Origin: Desulfovibrio sp.
GTDB taxonomy: Bacteria > Desulfobacterota > Desulfovibrionia > Desulfovibrionales > Desulfovibrionaceae
Reading direction: 5' to 3'
Length of the DNA stretch: 61,357 bases
NCBI GenBank assembly: GCA_016208105.1
Contig: JACQYS010000025.1
Location: forward strand, 1 to 61,357
Shown here: piece after piece, positions 54,026 through 61,357 of the stretch
Position numbering within the stretch: the first letter of the stretch is position 1
How the letters are laid out: each line of letters starts with the position of its first letter
Translations under genes and position numbers: made by a program
The notes under the pieces: model-generated
Told to the model about the DNA's origin: nothing
What the model saw: the letters and a program-made list of their open reading frames with translations, nothing else
Databases searched by the model: none

Positions 54026-54978
54026 CAGCTGCCGTTTCCCTCTGAGTAGAAATTCAGGCGTTCCGCTTCCGTGTAGACGGGCTTCTCCATGAGTCGCATA
54101 TGCATACGCGCGAAATATTCCCCCAAGATGCCCAAGGCGAAAAGCTGCGCTCCGGAAAACAGACATATCATGGAGGCCAGGAAGGGAAAGCCCTGCAGGG
54201 TTGTCCCTTCGAACAGGTAGCGGCCCAGGACAAAAATCAATAGCACGAAACCCATGAATGTCAGCGCGAAACCTATCAGGCTGGCCAGTTGCAGAGGGAG
54301 AATGGTGAAACCAGTAATCATATTCACAGCGTGTATTGCAAGCTTGCGCAAGGTGTATCCTGAGGTCCCACTCACCCGCGTGTCCTGGCGGACAGTTACA
54401 GCTCCAAACCTAGTGGTGCCCCAGGAAAGCATGACATCGATATTGGGAAGCGGTCCCTGATAACCTGCAAAGGCTTGGCGAAGCTCCGTATTGAAAACAC
54501 GAAAGGCCGACACTTTGTTAGCAGCGTTGACGCCCATGGCATTCTGCAGAACTTTCTTGGTAAGCCGCGAGGCAAAATTGCGCAGTGCCCCATGGTGTTC
54601 TTCCAGAAATGCCCCATAGACCACATCATGCCCTTGGGAAAAGACCTCTAGAAGACAGGGGATCTCTTCTGGAGGGTGTTGGAGGTCGTCGTCCATGGTC
54701 AACACCACGGGGTATGAGGCTGCCCGGATGCCACATAGCAGGGCGTTGTGCTGGCCGTGATTACGCATGAGCCTAATGGCTTTACAGCGAGAATCTTTTA
54801 AAGCTAAATCGCACAGGGCGGTCCAGCTACCGTCTTGGCTTCCGTCGTCAACGAATATCACCTCAAACTGTTCGGAATGGGCTGTTAGCACATCATTCAG
54901 GCGTGACCACAAGTGTGACAGGGTTTCACGCCCATTATAGACTGGGATGACCACTGAAATGGAAAAGCGACCGGACAT
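54025..54978 (-). CDS. ArnC/GtrB-like undecaprenyl-phosphate glycosyltransferase
   Basis: This 317-residue protein has a GT2 domain (SVVIPVYNGRETL, FVDDGSQDGSW, LTMDDDLQHPPEEIP) and two C-terminal membrane helices (about 230-255 and 265-295) ending in GILGEYFARMHMRLMEKPVY, the ArnC/GtrB layout. These enzymes attach a sugar to undecaprenyl phosphate on the inner face of the membrane. It sits directly upstream of the aminotransferases and downstream of the methyltransferase on the minus strand, with an ArnT-like GT-C gene further up. Confidence 0.88.
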   Translation of the reverse strand: MSGRFSISVVIPVYNGRETLSHLWSRLNDVLTAHSEQFEVIFVDDGSQDGSWTALCDLALKDSRCKAIRLMRNHGQHNALLCGIRAASYPVVLTMDDDLQHPPEEIPCLLEVFSQGHDVVYGAFLEEHHGALRNFASRLTKKVLQNAMGVNAANKVSAFRVFNTELRQAFAGYQGPLPNIDVMLSWGTTRFGAVTVRQDTRVSGTSGYTLRKLAIHAVNMITGFTILPLQLASLIGFALTFMGFVLLIFVLGRYLFEGTTLQGFPFLASMICLFSGAQLFALGILGEYFARMHMRLMEKPVYTEAERLNFYSEGNGS

Positions 54979-55152
54979 AATTAGTTGAGCCTCTTTAGTT
55001 AGGGCACTCCTGGGATGGCGACATCAATCCAGAGCTCTTAGTGCCGGAGGTATCCACAATCACAGCATGAGTGGAAATGGCATTATCGCGTATCAATACC
55101 CGCCGCAACCAGTCATCAACCGTCGTAGAAAAGGTAGGTTACGCCCAGAGCT

Positions 55153-55995
55153 CTACTTCCGCCCCCGCAAATATAGACCGGAAGCGATGCGCTCGGCGTC
55201 AGGGTGGCGCTCCATCAGGCGGTCAAGATGCTTGAGAGGAAAGAACAACAGCATGAACGCCAATGCGAGGAGGTCCTTGAGGGTAGTACTTCCAAAAGAG
55301 AGGAGCATTGACATCCATTCTACAGTTATCCACAGCCAACCGGACGTCGGCCCTGCGCCCACGCCGGATTCGACGATTTCGAAGGAGTCGAAAAGTTCGC
55401 ATGCCCCACTAAGAGTCCACCTGCAAAAGTCAGATGGGGCGGCGTGAAGTGGCTGACAGAAAGGCACATACCCGAAAATCGTTCCGCCGGGTTTGAGCAC
55501 GCGATGCATTTCCTCGATCACCTTCTGAGCGTGTCGGACGTGCTCGAGCATAGCCAAGTTGAGGATACAATCCACGGTGCTGTCGCCAAAGGGCAAATCC
55601 GTGGCGTTTGCGCAGATGTCAACTTGATCGAACGACGCAATATCCACATTGATGATGTCGGGGCGTCCCGGCAACCCCCGTGGGCCACATCCCAGGTTGA
55701 CTACAGCTGAGTCTGGACCATGGCAGGCCAGCACGTCAGCAAGGCAAGTCCTCATATTTTTTGAGAGAAGTACGGGGGAGAAGGTGTCCACCAGAAACTG
55801 ATAAAGCTGCGGCCAGCGTTTGAGAACCCCCTGAAGTTTGGATGCAGCCCCAGTGCCCACGCTACCACTGATGGGAATGAACTGGGTGCAATGGTACTTT
55901 CCCTCTACTACATTGAATGGCTTGGCAAGCAACGTGAGAATTTTTTCGTGTTTGGTCATTTTTGGAGCAGGCTCATGTGTGGCGCAGCACGACAT
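55153..55995 (-). CDS. Class I SAM-dependent methyltransferase
   Basis: This 280-residue protein has SAM motif I VVNLGCGPRGLPG, acidic loop IINVDIASFD, motif DLPFGDSTVDCILNLAMLEHV and MHRVLKPGGTIFGYVPF, so it is a Methyltransf_11-like enzyme. The C-terminus has a hydrophobic stretch (LLALAFMLLFFPLKHL) that may touch the membrane. The acceptor is unknown; a sugar or lipid-linked glycan is likely from context. ATG 55959 is an alternative start; neither has a strong ribosome binding site. Confidence 0.8.
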   Translation of the reverse strand: MSCCATHEPAPKMTKHEKILTLLAKPFNVVEGKYHCTQFIPISGSVGTGAASKLQGVLKRWPQLYQFLVDTFSPVLLSKNMRTCLADVLACHGPDSAVVNLGCGPRGLPGRPDIINVDIASFDQVDICANATDLPFGDSTVDCILNLAMLEHVRHAQKVIEEMHRVLKPGGTIFGYVPFCQPLHAAPSDFCRWTLSGACELFDSFEIVESGVGAGPTSGWLWITVEWMSMLLSFGSTTLKDLLALAFMLLFFPLKHLDRLMERHPDAERIASGLYLRGRK

Positions 55996-56053
55996 TTTTT
56001 TCTTGCTATACTAAAGTATTCTTGCCCACAAGCCATGGTAAGACAACCGATTC

Positions 56054-58705
56054 TCAGCGTTTGAAATACAAGGCTACGAAATGTGTCCCCTCCGGAACCG
56101 GCACAGCTACGACCCCCGCAGGCCCCTTTTGGGGAAGAACCGTCTCGCTGTCCACCTGAGCCACCCAGTGCCTGTGCCACGGCAAAGCGAAAAAAACCCG
56201 GCCCGCAGACGGCGCGGCTACGGTTGCAAATGCCTCACGGGGGGTTACGCTGGCATGGGTGACCAGAGGTGCGCCATGCAAAGACATGGGCCTGGCAGCG
56301 GCGGTAAGCAGGCGGACCATTCCCCCAGCCTTCGTGGGGTTAATCTCGTACTCGACATCCGCACCGCTCCCCCTCCCTAAACGGACTTCATATGGCACCA
56401 ACATGGTGGTCTGGCCTGCCCCCATGACATAGGCTCGGCGTTCACCCCCCCCCTTCACCAGGACATCCACAGGCGCATCAGCGTCCACCTCCAGTCTGAC
56501 CTCGATCATATCCGCTCCTACACGATCCAAGACTTCACTACTGATCAGTTTACCCGCTCCCGGCAGGGGGCGTAGTCGCACCAAACCACGGCCGGCTTTT
56601 CGCTCGTCCCAGGCGGTATCCGGCGCGAACAGAGCCTGCCCCAGATACCCCTCGAACAGGAACGCGCCAAACCCAGAATGATCTTTGACCTCTAGCCCAG
56701 GAAGCTCCACCGGACTTAGCGGATACTTTCCCTGCAGGACATTCTCAGTAAAAGCCTCATCAAGCATGGCCCACACATATTTCACACCCCAAAGGGTTAG
56801 CGTGGCTGGCCCGACATGGTGCACATAAGCCACAGGTGAACTCTCGTGCCTCAGACTGCGAGCGAGCAACCCCATGGGGAATGGCACCAGAGTGTCCGCC
56901 TGCTTGCGGAGGAGGTTCACGGTAATGGGGTAGAAACGCATAGCCTGGTATTGTAGCAAATTGAAATTCCGTTCCGGATCATTGTACACTAGACTGCCCA
57001 CCCCATGTTCCCACGACGCAGGACCAACTGTCTTACCAGAAGGTCCGAGGCGCTCAAAAATTATAAAAGGTTCGTCCTGGAACATACCCACCCGAGACCT
57101 GGGAAGATTGTCACCCTGGGCGAAGATGGCAATCGGGTTGTAGTGTGGTATCCTAGCATTGGGCGTGGTTTCGCCAGATTCAAGTAGAAGGAAGCGCGGC
57201 TTTAGCTCTTCCAGATGCTCAAGCCCGATGCCCAGAGTTTCAACCTGATAGCGGAATGGATTCACGCGTACGTACTGATTAACAGGCTGTCCTTTGGATG
57301 GCAGTCGCACACCTACGGAAGCATCTTCAGGTAGGTTGGATTCAATCCACCCGTGAGCCATTTGACGGTTCGACGGGTAGGTGACGTAGTTCACCACCTG
57401 AACATTCACCACGACCATGGGCAGCAACACAAGAAACACCAAGCTCGCTCCCCACAACCGCCGATATGCATTTGCGGCAATCGCCGTCTGGAGGAAATCC
57501 AAACAGCAGGCAATGAGCAGAAGCCCCAATATGGAAACAGCATAATAGTAATACGTTGTCTGTAATGTTGCACTTCCACCAACCAGGACGATGTAAATCA
57601 GCTGCAAAAAACAACATACTGACAGTACTGAAAAACCATCTGTAGGACCACCTCGACAGATGAACCGCACCATAAGAATCACTAAAACTGGCAAAAAAAA
57701 CCAACGAAGCACGGGGCCGAAGAACACCTGCAGTTCAAAGAGGTTACGTACTACAGTTGCAGGAACGCTTTTCGAAGCAGCTGATTCAGCAATCGGTGAA
57801 TGCATAGCACTAAGATAGCCCCACATCCAGGCGACAATGTTATCCAGCCCAAACAGTACCAAAGGGTTTGCAGCCAGGAAGACGGCCAAGAAGATAACCC
57901 CAGCCAGGGACAGATCTCCAAACCACTTTACCCCGGACCGCCTTGCCCGAATGACTAAAAGCCATATCAGAACAGCTGCCAGGGGTACACACGTGAGCTT
58001 GATTGAAAAGGACAACCCCATCAACGCCCACGAGGTGAACAAGTGCGACTTGCGTCCGCTCCTCGCGTAATTAAGCCCAAAATAAAGACAGAGCAGGCCG
58101 AACAGCAATGCGGGGGTGTCAGGTTTTATTCGTGTTTCAAAGGCCGAAAGAAAGGGTGTCAGAGCCACGAGCCATGCTCCCCAGAAGCCCGCTCGAGGGG
58201 AAACATGACGGGAGAGCAGTAGATAGCCCGCAGCTGGCAGCCACAATGTGAAAGCAAGCAACTGATACAGGGCAAACGCTCGATAGCATTTGTCCAACGC
58301 CTGGGGATACAGTTGATAAAGCTCAGGGTCCTCGAACCGGGTGATGAAGCCGAGTGCATCCAGACCCGACATCACCGGCCTAGCCAGATGCAATACTGGC
58401 CCACCGATACCAAAGAGATAGGAAAAACGGTCACCATGAATACTGTTGTACCCTAACGCCGTGTACAGACTGATAATCCCGTCATCTTCGTAAACATTCA
58501 ACCCGAATTTTTTGGATGTATTCAGCCCATATCCGTGCTGATCGTCTACTCCACGCAAACCTCCAATTACTAACAACTGAAATAACAACAGCACGGCTAT
58601 GGAAGCTATGACGCTCCATGGCAGCAGGCACTTGGCACCTTTATCAGTGACACCGGAATTAAACAAACCTTTTACAATATCAATAAACTGTGTCTTCATA
58701 ATCAT
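56054..58705 (-). CDS. GT39-type (ArnT-like) integral membrane glycosyltransferase
   Basis: This protein of about 883 residues has roughly a dozen membrane segments in the first 450 residues and a large extracytoplasmic C-terminal region. The first external loop has GVDDQHGYG with the acidic pair typical of dolichol/undecaprenyl-phosphate-sugar-dependent GT-C enzymes. ETRIKPDTPALLFGLLCLYFGL and ALMGLSFSIKLTCVPLA match PMT/GT39 helices. It would transfer a sugar from undecaprenyl phosphate to lipid A, glycan or protein outside the membrane. Start choices are TTG 58714, ATG 58705 and ATG 58699. Confidence 0.8.
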   Translation of the reverse strand: MIMKTQFIDIVKGLFNSGVTDKGAKCLLPWSVIASIAVLLLFQLLVIGGLRGVDDQHGYGLNTSKKFGLNVYEDDGIISLYTALGYNSIHGDRFSYLFGIGGPVLHLARPVMSGLDALGFITRFEDPELYQLYPQALDKCYRAFALYQLLAFTLWLPAAGYLLLSRHVSPRAGFWGAWLVALTPFLSAFETRIKPDTPALLFGLLCLYFGLNYARSGRKSHLFTSWALMGLSFSIKLTCVPLAAVLIWLLVIRARRSGVKWFGDLSLAGVIFLAVFLAANPLVLFGLDNIVAWMWGYLSAMHSPIAESAASKSVPATVVRNLFELQVFFGPVLRWFFLPVLVILMVRFICRGGPTDGFSVLSVCCFLQLIYIVLVGGSATLQTTYYYYAVSILGLLLIACCLDFLQTAIAANAYRRLWGASLVFLVLLPMVVVNVQVVNYVTYPSNRQMAHGWIESNLPEDASVGVRLPSKGQPVNQYVRVNPFRYQVETLGIGLEHLEELKPRFLLLESGETTPNARIPHYNPIAIFAQGDNLPRSRVGMFQDEPFIIFERLGPSGKTVGPASWEHGVGSLVYNDPERNFNLLQYQAMRFYPITVNLLRKQADTLVPFPMGLLARSLRHESSPVAYVHHVGPATLTLWGVKYVWAMLDEAFTENVLQGKYPLSPVELPGLEVKDHSGFGAFLFEGYLGQALFAPDTAWDERKAGRGLVRLRPLPGAGKLISSEVLDRVGADMIEVRLEVDADAPVDVLVKGGGERRAYVMGAGQTTMLVPYEVRLGRGSGADVEYEINPTKAGGMVRLLTAAARPMSLHGAPLVTHASVTPREAFATVAAPSAGRVFFALPWHRHWVAQVDSETVLPQKGPAGVVAVPVPEGTHFVALYFKR

Positions 58706-58735
58706 AATTTTCAAACATCAACGCTCGAAGTTATT

Positions 58736-59626
58736 TCATTCCAACCGCGTTCTAAATTTTATAAATGGCGTAAAACTACTATCGTCAGCAACGCACTTAA
58801 TAATCTTTAACAAACCCGTCCCACATATCACTACCGGCTTATCATCTTGCACAAGCAATACTTTACCAGCATCTCGGTTCTCAATCCTCATATCCGGGAC
58901 TTCCTCTGCATCCAATATCCTTATTTTTTTTCCTGACATATTCGTAGCCGCTCCTTTAAATGGATAGCCCAAAGCATGGATAGTACGCACGATTCTTGAT
59001 GCATGGTCATGCCAACATATGTTATAATCTTTTTCATCTCTCCAAACACTGTAGCTTGCCTGTGAATGATCTTGCGCCACAGAGGGAAGTTCTTCACCAC
59101 TCTCTATTATATTGAAAACAAAATGTGAAACTTCAGAATAGTTTTTATCAATAACATCTATTGCCTCACTAACCGTGATTGGATAAGAAATATTTGATTT
59201 CGATTGAGTTATGATATTTCCTGCATCATATTCCTTTGCACCAAATAGCGCTGTAACTCCGATCTCACTTTCGCCATTTATTAACATATTAACAAGAGGA
59301 GAAAACCCACGATACCTAGGAAGTATGGAGTCATGAAAGATTATTAGGTTTTTTTCTTGGTGCTTAATAAGCCATCTCCAAGCCACAGCAACTACGAACC
59401 TAGTTTCAATGCCACTAAAATCCGAACGTTTCACAAAGTTTATATTGTTTTCAATGCAGTATTCAATAATATCTTTTTCATAGTCATTCACCAAGTTTCT
59501 ATCACTCCCAACGACAATAACATTGAATAAATGTTTATACCGAGGTGCTACATTCTTAAGGAAACGATACCCACGCTCAGTCATCAACATCACCGTAACT
59601 GACCCACGCAACCCGCCCCTCGACAT
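58736..59626 (-). CDS. Sugar N-formyltransferase (Fmt/ArnA-N-like)
   Basis: This protein of about 296 residues has the formyltransferase core: FHDSILPRYRGFSPLVNMLINGESEIGVTALF, with the catalytic His and LPRYRG loop, then EYDAGNIITQ with the conserved Asp. The C-terminal 100 residues carry KGAATNMSGKKIRIL, an Fmt_C-like barrel. It transfers formyl from N10-formyl-tetrahydrofolate to the amino group of a 4-amino sugar nucleotide, matching the aminotransferases downstream. ATG 59626 has AGGAAG nine bases upstream; GTG 59632 is the alternative. The gene is AT-rich compared with its neighbours. It is the first gene of the minus-strand arm. Confidence 0.85.
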   Translation of the reverse strand: MSRGGLRGSVTVMLMTERGYRFLKNVAPRYKHLFNVIVVGSDRNLVNDYEKDIIEYCIENNINFVKRSDFSGIETRFVVAVAWRWLIKHQEKNLIIFHDSILPRYRGFSPLVNMLINGESEIGVTALFGAKEYDAGNIITQSKSNISYPITVSEAIDVIDKNYSEVSHFVFNIIESGEELPSVAQDHSQASYSVWRDEKDYNICWHDHASRIVRTIHALGYPFKGAATNMSGKKIRILDAEEVPDMRIENRDAGKVLLVQDDKPVVICGTGLLKIIKCVADDSSFTPFIKFRTRLE

Positions 59627-59879
59627 ATTCACATTCTTCCTCTCATTTTACAACATCTACCACCTTCACCCACAACACGCACAATAAACACTATTTGCTC
59701 CAAAAATCTTAGCTCACATTAACACATCACAATCAACAAATCGCGAAACACACCATCACAACCAAATACTTATGAAGTAAAAAAATCCACAAGTCTACAC
59801 GAAACACTTTTCTTCAAGCATAATCAAAATTATCATTATATCAATACCATGGGAAATACGGCTCTTTAGCATGGTAAAT
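59627..59879. other. AT-rich intergenic region upstream of the formyltransferase
   Basis: This stretch is strongly AT-rich, with long runs of A and C on the plus strand and no open frame. It must hold the promoter of the minus-strand arm, but no clear -35/-10 pair can be assigned by eye. Confidence 0.45.
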
Positions 59880-60513
59880 TCGAGGAGGGTCTAAGAGATA
59901 CCCACCACCTAGTTTAAACCGAAACTTGCATTTCTACAAATGCTAGAGAAACGTGATTGCTGGGCCTCTAACTTGGCAAACCATTGGCATAGCACGAGAA
60001 GCTCTCTGCCCATTGATATGGGTGTGCCTGTCGGTAAAGCGCTCCGAATGATTGATGTGAACATGATAAAAATCAGAAACAACAAGGGCATCTTAGCTCG
60101 TGAACCCATCGGCGTAGACAATGCTGCCAGGGAGAATCATCCGCTCCACGAACGGAAGCAAAGTGTCGTTGCGGGAACTGGGGATCAATACCGTAAAGAC
60201 CCGATCTCCACGCTTCAACAGCCCAAAAATTGAAACCGTTCCTGGAGCCTCCGAAATAGCTCTCGCCAACTAACACTTCGCCAGCGAAAGGGAATGCCTC
60301 TTGCATATCCTCGGCATGAGACTTTCCGCAAATGAGTGAAGAAAGCCATTGCAGTGTTGCGATGCACGCCAATGACCTGCGTGCTCCACGGGCCGCTGCC
60401 ACGGCAACAAAGTGCCCCATGAGCCGCATCCTTTTTTTGGCACTGAACTTGCCCTTGCGAGAATACTCGGAGTCACCCTAGCATCAGGCAGCGGGTTTAG
60501 CTAGGACAGCCCC
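59880..60513 (-). pseudogene. Decayed IS1595-family (ISSod11-type) transposase
   Basis: Reading the minus strand from right to left, pieces of one transposase appear in changing frames. They are KKRMRLMGHFVAVAA, AFPFAGEVLVGESYFGGSRN (the catalytic Asp is replaced by Gly in VGESYFGG), FGLLKRGDRVFTVLIP with SSRNDTLLPFVERMILPGS and IVYADGFTS, a TAA stop, then VSDFYHVHINHSERFTDRHTHING and a weak C-terminal end. The right edge TTTAGCTAGGACAGCCCC at 60496-60513 reads GGGGCTGTCCTAGCTAAA outward and looks like a terminal repeat; the left end is not clear. Frameshifts and the lost catalytic residue make it inactive. It is not the same element as the one at the contig ends. Confidence 0.82.
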
Positions 60514-60567
60514 TAGATTGATTTCAAGGACACAACACTTGCCCCACTTAGGGCATGCTTAACCTAG

Positions 60568-61218
60568 CTAGGGGCAGACAGCTATGTGGTTTTGATAGAG
60601 CACCCAACAACCGCCAGACGCCAACATGGTCAACTTATTATAGCGTTTGGCGGAGGCAGCAGCCTCCTCGCCAGAGATGATTATATATTTGGCCAGAAAG
60701 GGTTGCTGCTCTGGCCGACCAAACAGATACGGCGCGCTTTTATCCGAGTAAAACCGGATGTTGTTTATGGCCACGCCTGGCGGGACACCCTGCCACAAAA
60801 TGGTCGACGTTCCGTTTACGAAGAGGACCGTATTACACCAGGGATTCGAGGCTGTCGGATCATACTTAATATGTGACCTCAATTTCTCAACCTCATTTTT
60901 TAGAAAAACTCCATCGCCTCTTTCATATTCATCAATCGCAATTTTCTGAAAATCCCCAACGATTGCCGGAACAAGAACGGCAAACACCGCCAAGAAGGGA
61001 AAAAACCAACGTGTTGGTACGGTCCGTAGCATAAGAAGGAACGAAAGTATGAAATGCGGGGTAACCATCCGAAGCCCGGCGTTTCCCAACATAGTATAAT
61101 AATAGATAATATTTATCACGATAATCAATCCTACGTTTGAGACATGCAGGATTATTTCCAACAACTTTCGCTTATTATCTAACTGAGAAGTAGGTGCTAG
61201 ATGCTCTTGGGAAAGAAT
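60568..61218 (-). pseudogene. Membrane protein gene truncated by the terminal IS
   Basis: The minus-strand frame ends at 60568 and runs upstream into the IS at 61219. The native part starts near ILSQEHLAPTSQ and has at least three membrane segments (NVGLIIVINIIYYYTML, HFILSFLLMLRTV, WFFPFLAVFAVLVPAIV), followed by a soluble C-terminal domain of about 125 residues ending in YQNHIAVCP. The layout resembles the last helices and external domain of a GT-C-like membrane protein. The first 27 residues of the open frame (from 61299) are read from IS sequence and do not belong to it. The N-terminal part lies beyond the contig end. Confidence 0.75.
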
Positions 61219-61357
61219 TACGTGGCTATTGCCTTCGCTCCGCAATTTCCATACTTTATAGAAAGAATCTAGACTGTTGAGGAGGCTCGCCATGGCCAAA
61301 CCTTACCACGATATGGACCTGATTACATTCCAGCGCCGGTTCGGAACCGAAAAGGCC
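61219..61357. repeat. 139-bp terminal inverted repeat (right copy), end of an IS1595-type insertion sequence
   Basis: This is the exact reverse complement of 2-140. It contains the IS end, a GAGGAGG ribosome binding site (about 61280-61286) and the transposase start. It interrupts the membrane-protein gene to its left. Confidence 0.9.
61292..61357 (+). CDS. IS1595-family transposase, N-terminal fragment (cut by contig end)
   Basis: ATG 61292 starts MAKPYHDMDLITFQRRFGTE, 22 residues in all before the sequence ends. It is identical to the fragment at 1-67 and also faces outward. The rest of the element is outside the window. Confidence 0.7.
   Translation, partial: MAKPYHDMDLITFQRRFGTEKA

Noticed and set aside
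54026-54166. N-terminal extension of the WecE-like aminotransferase
   Set aside because: It overlaps the glycosyltransferase gene in another frame; the family start matches 54025.
1-61357. A 61-kb composite transposon bounded by two IS copies
   Set aside because: The window contains housekeeping genes such as lepA and lepB, the flanking bases show no shared target duplication, and contig breakage at a repeat explains the ends more simply.
1-61357. CRISPR arrays, tRNA and rRNA genes
   Set aside because: No regularly spaced direct repeats, cloverleaf-like stretches or rRNA consensus sequences were seen on either strand.

Overview
The window looks like a chromosomal contig from a GC-rich deltaproteobacterium, most likely a member of the Desulfovibrionales. 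That placement is an inference from gene content: a MEDS-domain protein next to a histidine kinase, split YeeE/rhodanese sulfur genes, a divergent acetyl-CoA synthetase/Pat-type acetyltransferase pair, and a LepA-LepB pair. No rRNA or tRNA gene is present to settle it. Both ends of the contig lie in copies of one IS1595-family insertion sequence that face outward. Positions 2-140 are the exact reverse complement of 61219-61357, and each end carries the first codons of the same transposase, so the assembly probably broke at a repeated IS.

Left half (about 0.2-30 kb) holds ordinary, GC-rich, well-packed genes. In order they are a chemoreceptor, a MEDS sensor protein and histidine kinase, an NTF2-like protein, yifB/comM, lepB and lepA on the minus strand, a sulfur transport/rhodanese operon ending in a thiamine-binding-like protein and a YbgF-like lipoprotein, an MFS transporter, a zinc-dependent phospholipase C-like protein, a divergent acetyl-CoA synthetase/Pat pair, a MacAB-like ABC efflux operon, a TPR protein with a GspE-N/CheX-like protein, and a four-gene polar amino acid ABC transporter.

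From 30.0 to 32.26 kb there is an AT-rich gap with no intact gene. It contains a decayed IS3-family element with recognisable inverted repeats.

The right half (32.26-59.6 kb) is a surface-glycan island. The plus-strand arm (32.26-51.7 kb) encodes a GDP-mannose 4,6-dehydratase-like enzyme, three further SDR epimerases with degenerate active sites, three TylF-like methyltransferases, a split transketolase, a B12-binding radical SAM enzyme, two MiaB/RimO-like radical SAM proteins lacking a TRAM domain, a glycosyltransferase, an HddA-like heptose kinase, a xylose-isomerase-like TIM barrel protein, an E1/RfbH-like 3-dehydratase, a large membrane protein and an HddC-like guanylyltransferase. Together these point to a GDP-activated, deoxygenated, possibly branched and methylated heptose. 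The minus-strand arm (59.6-51.8 kb) resembles an arn-type module: sugar formyltransferase, ArnT-like GT-C enzyme, methyltransferase, ArnC-like glycosyltransferase and two DegT-family aminotransferases. No Wzx flippase or Wzy polymerase is visible.

The most unusual structure is a repeated pair of genes, a MiaB-like radical SAM protein followed by a TylF-like methyltransferase. One copy (40.66-42.69 kb) is AT-rich and the other (43.54-45.51 kb) is GC-rich. The change to AT-rich sequence starts inside the preceding epimerase gene near 40.35 kb and ends near 43.52 kb, as expected for a recombined cassette. The far right end holds a second decayed IS1595-type transposase and a membrane-protein gene truncated by the terminal IS.
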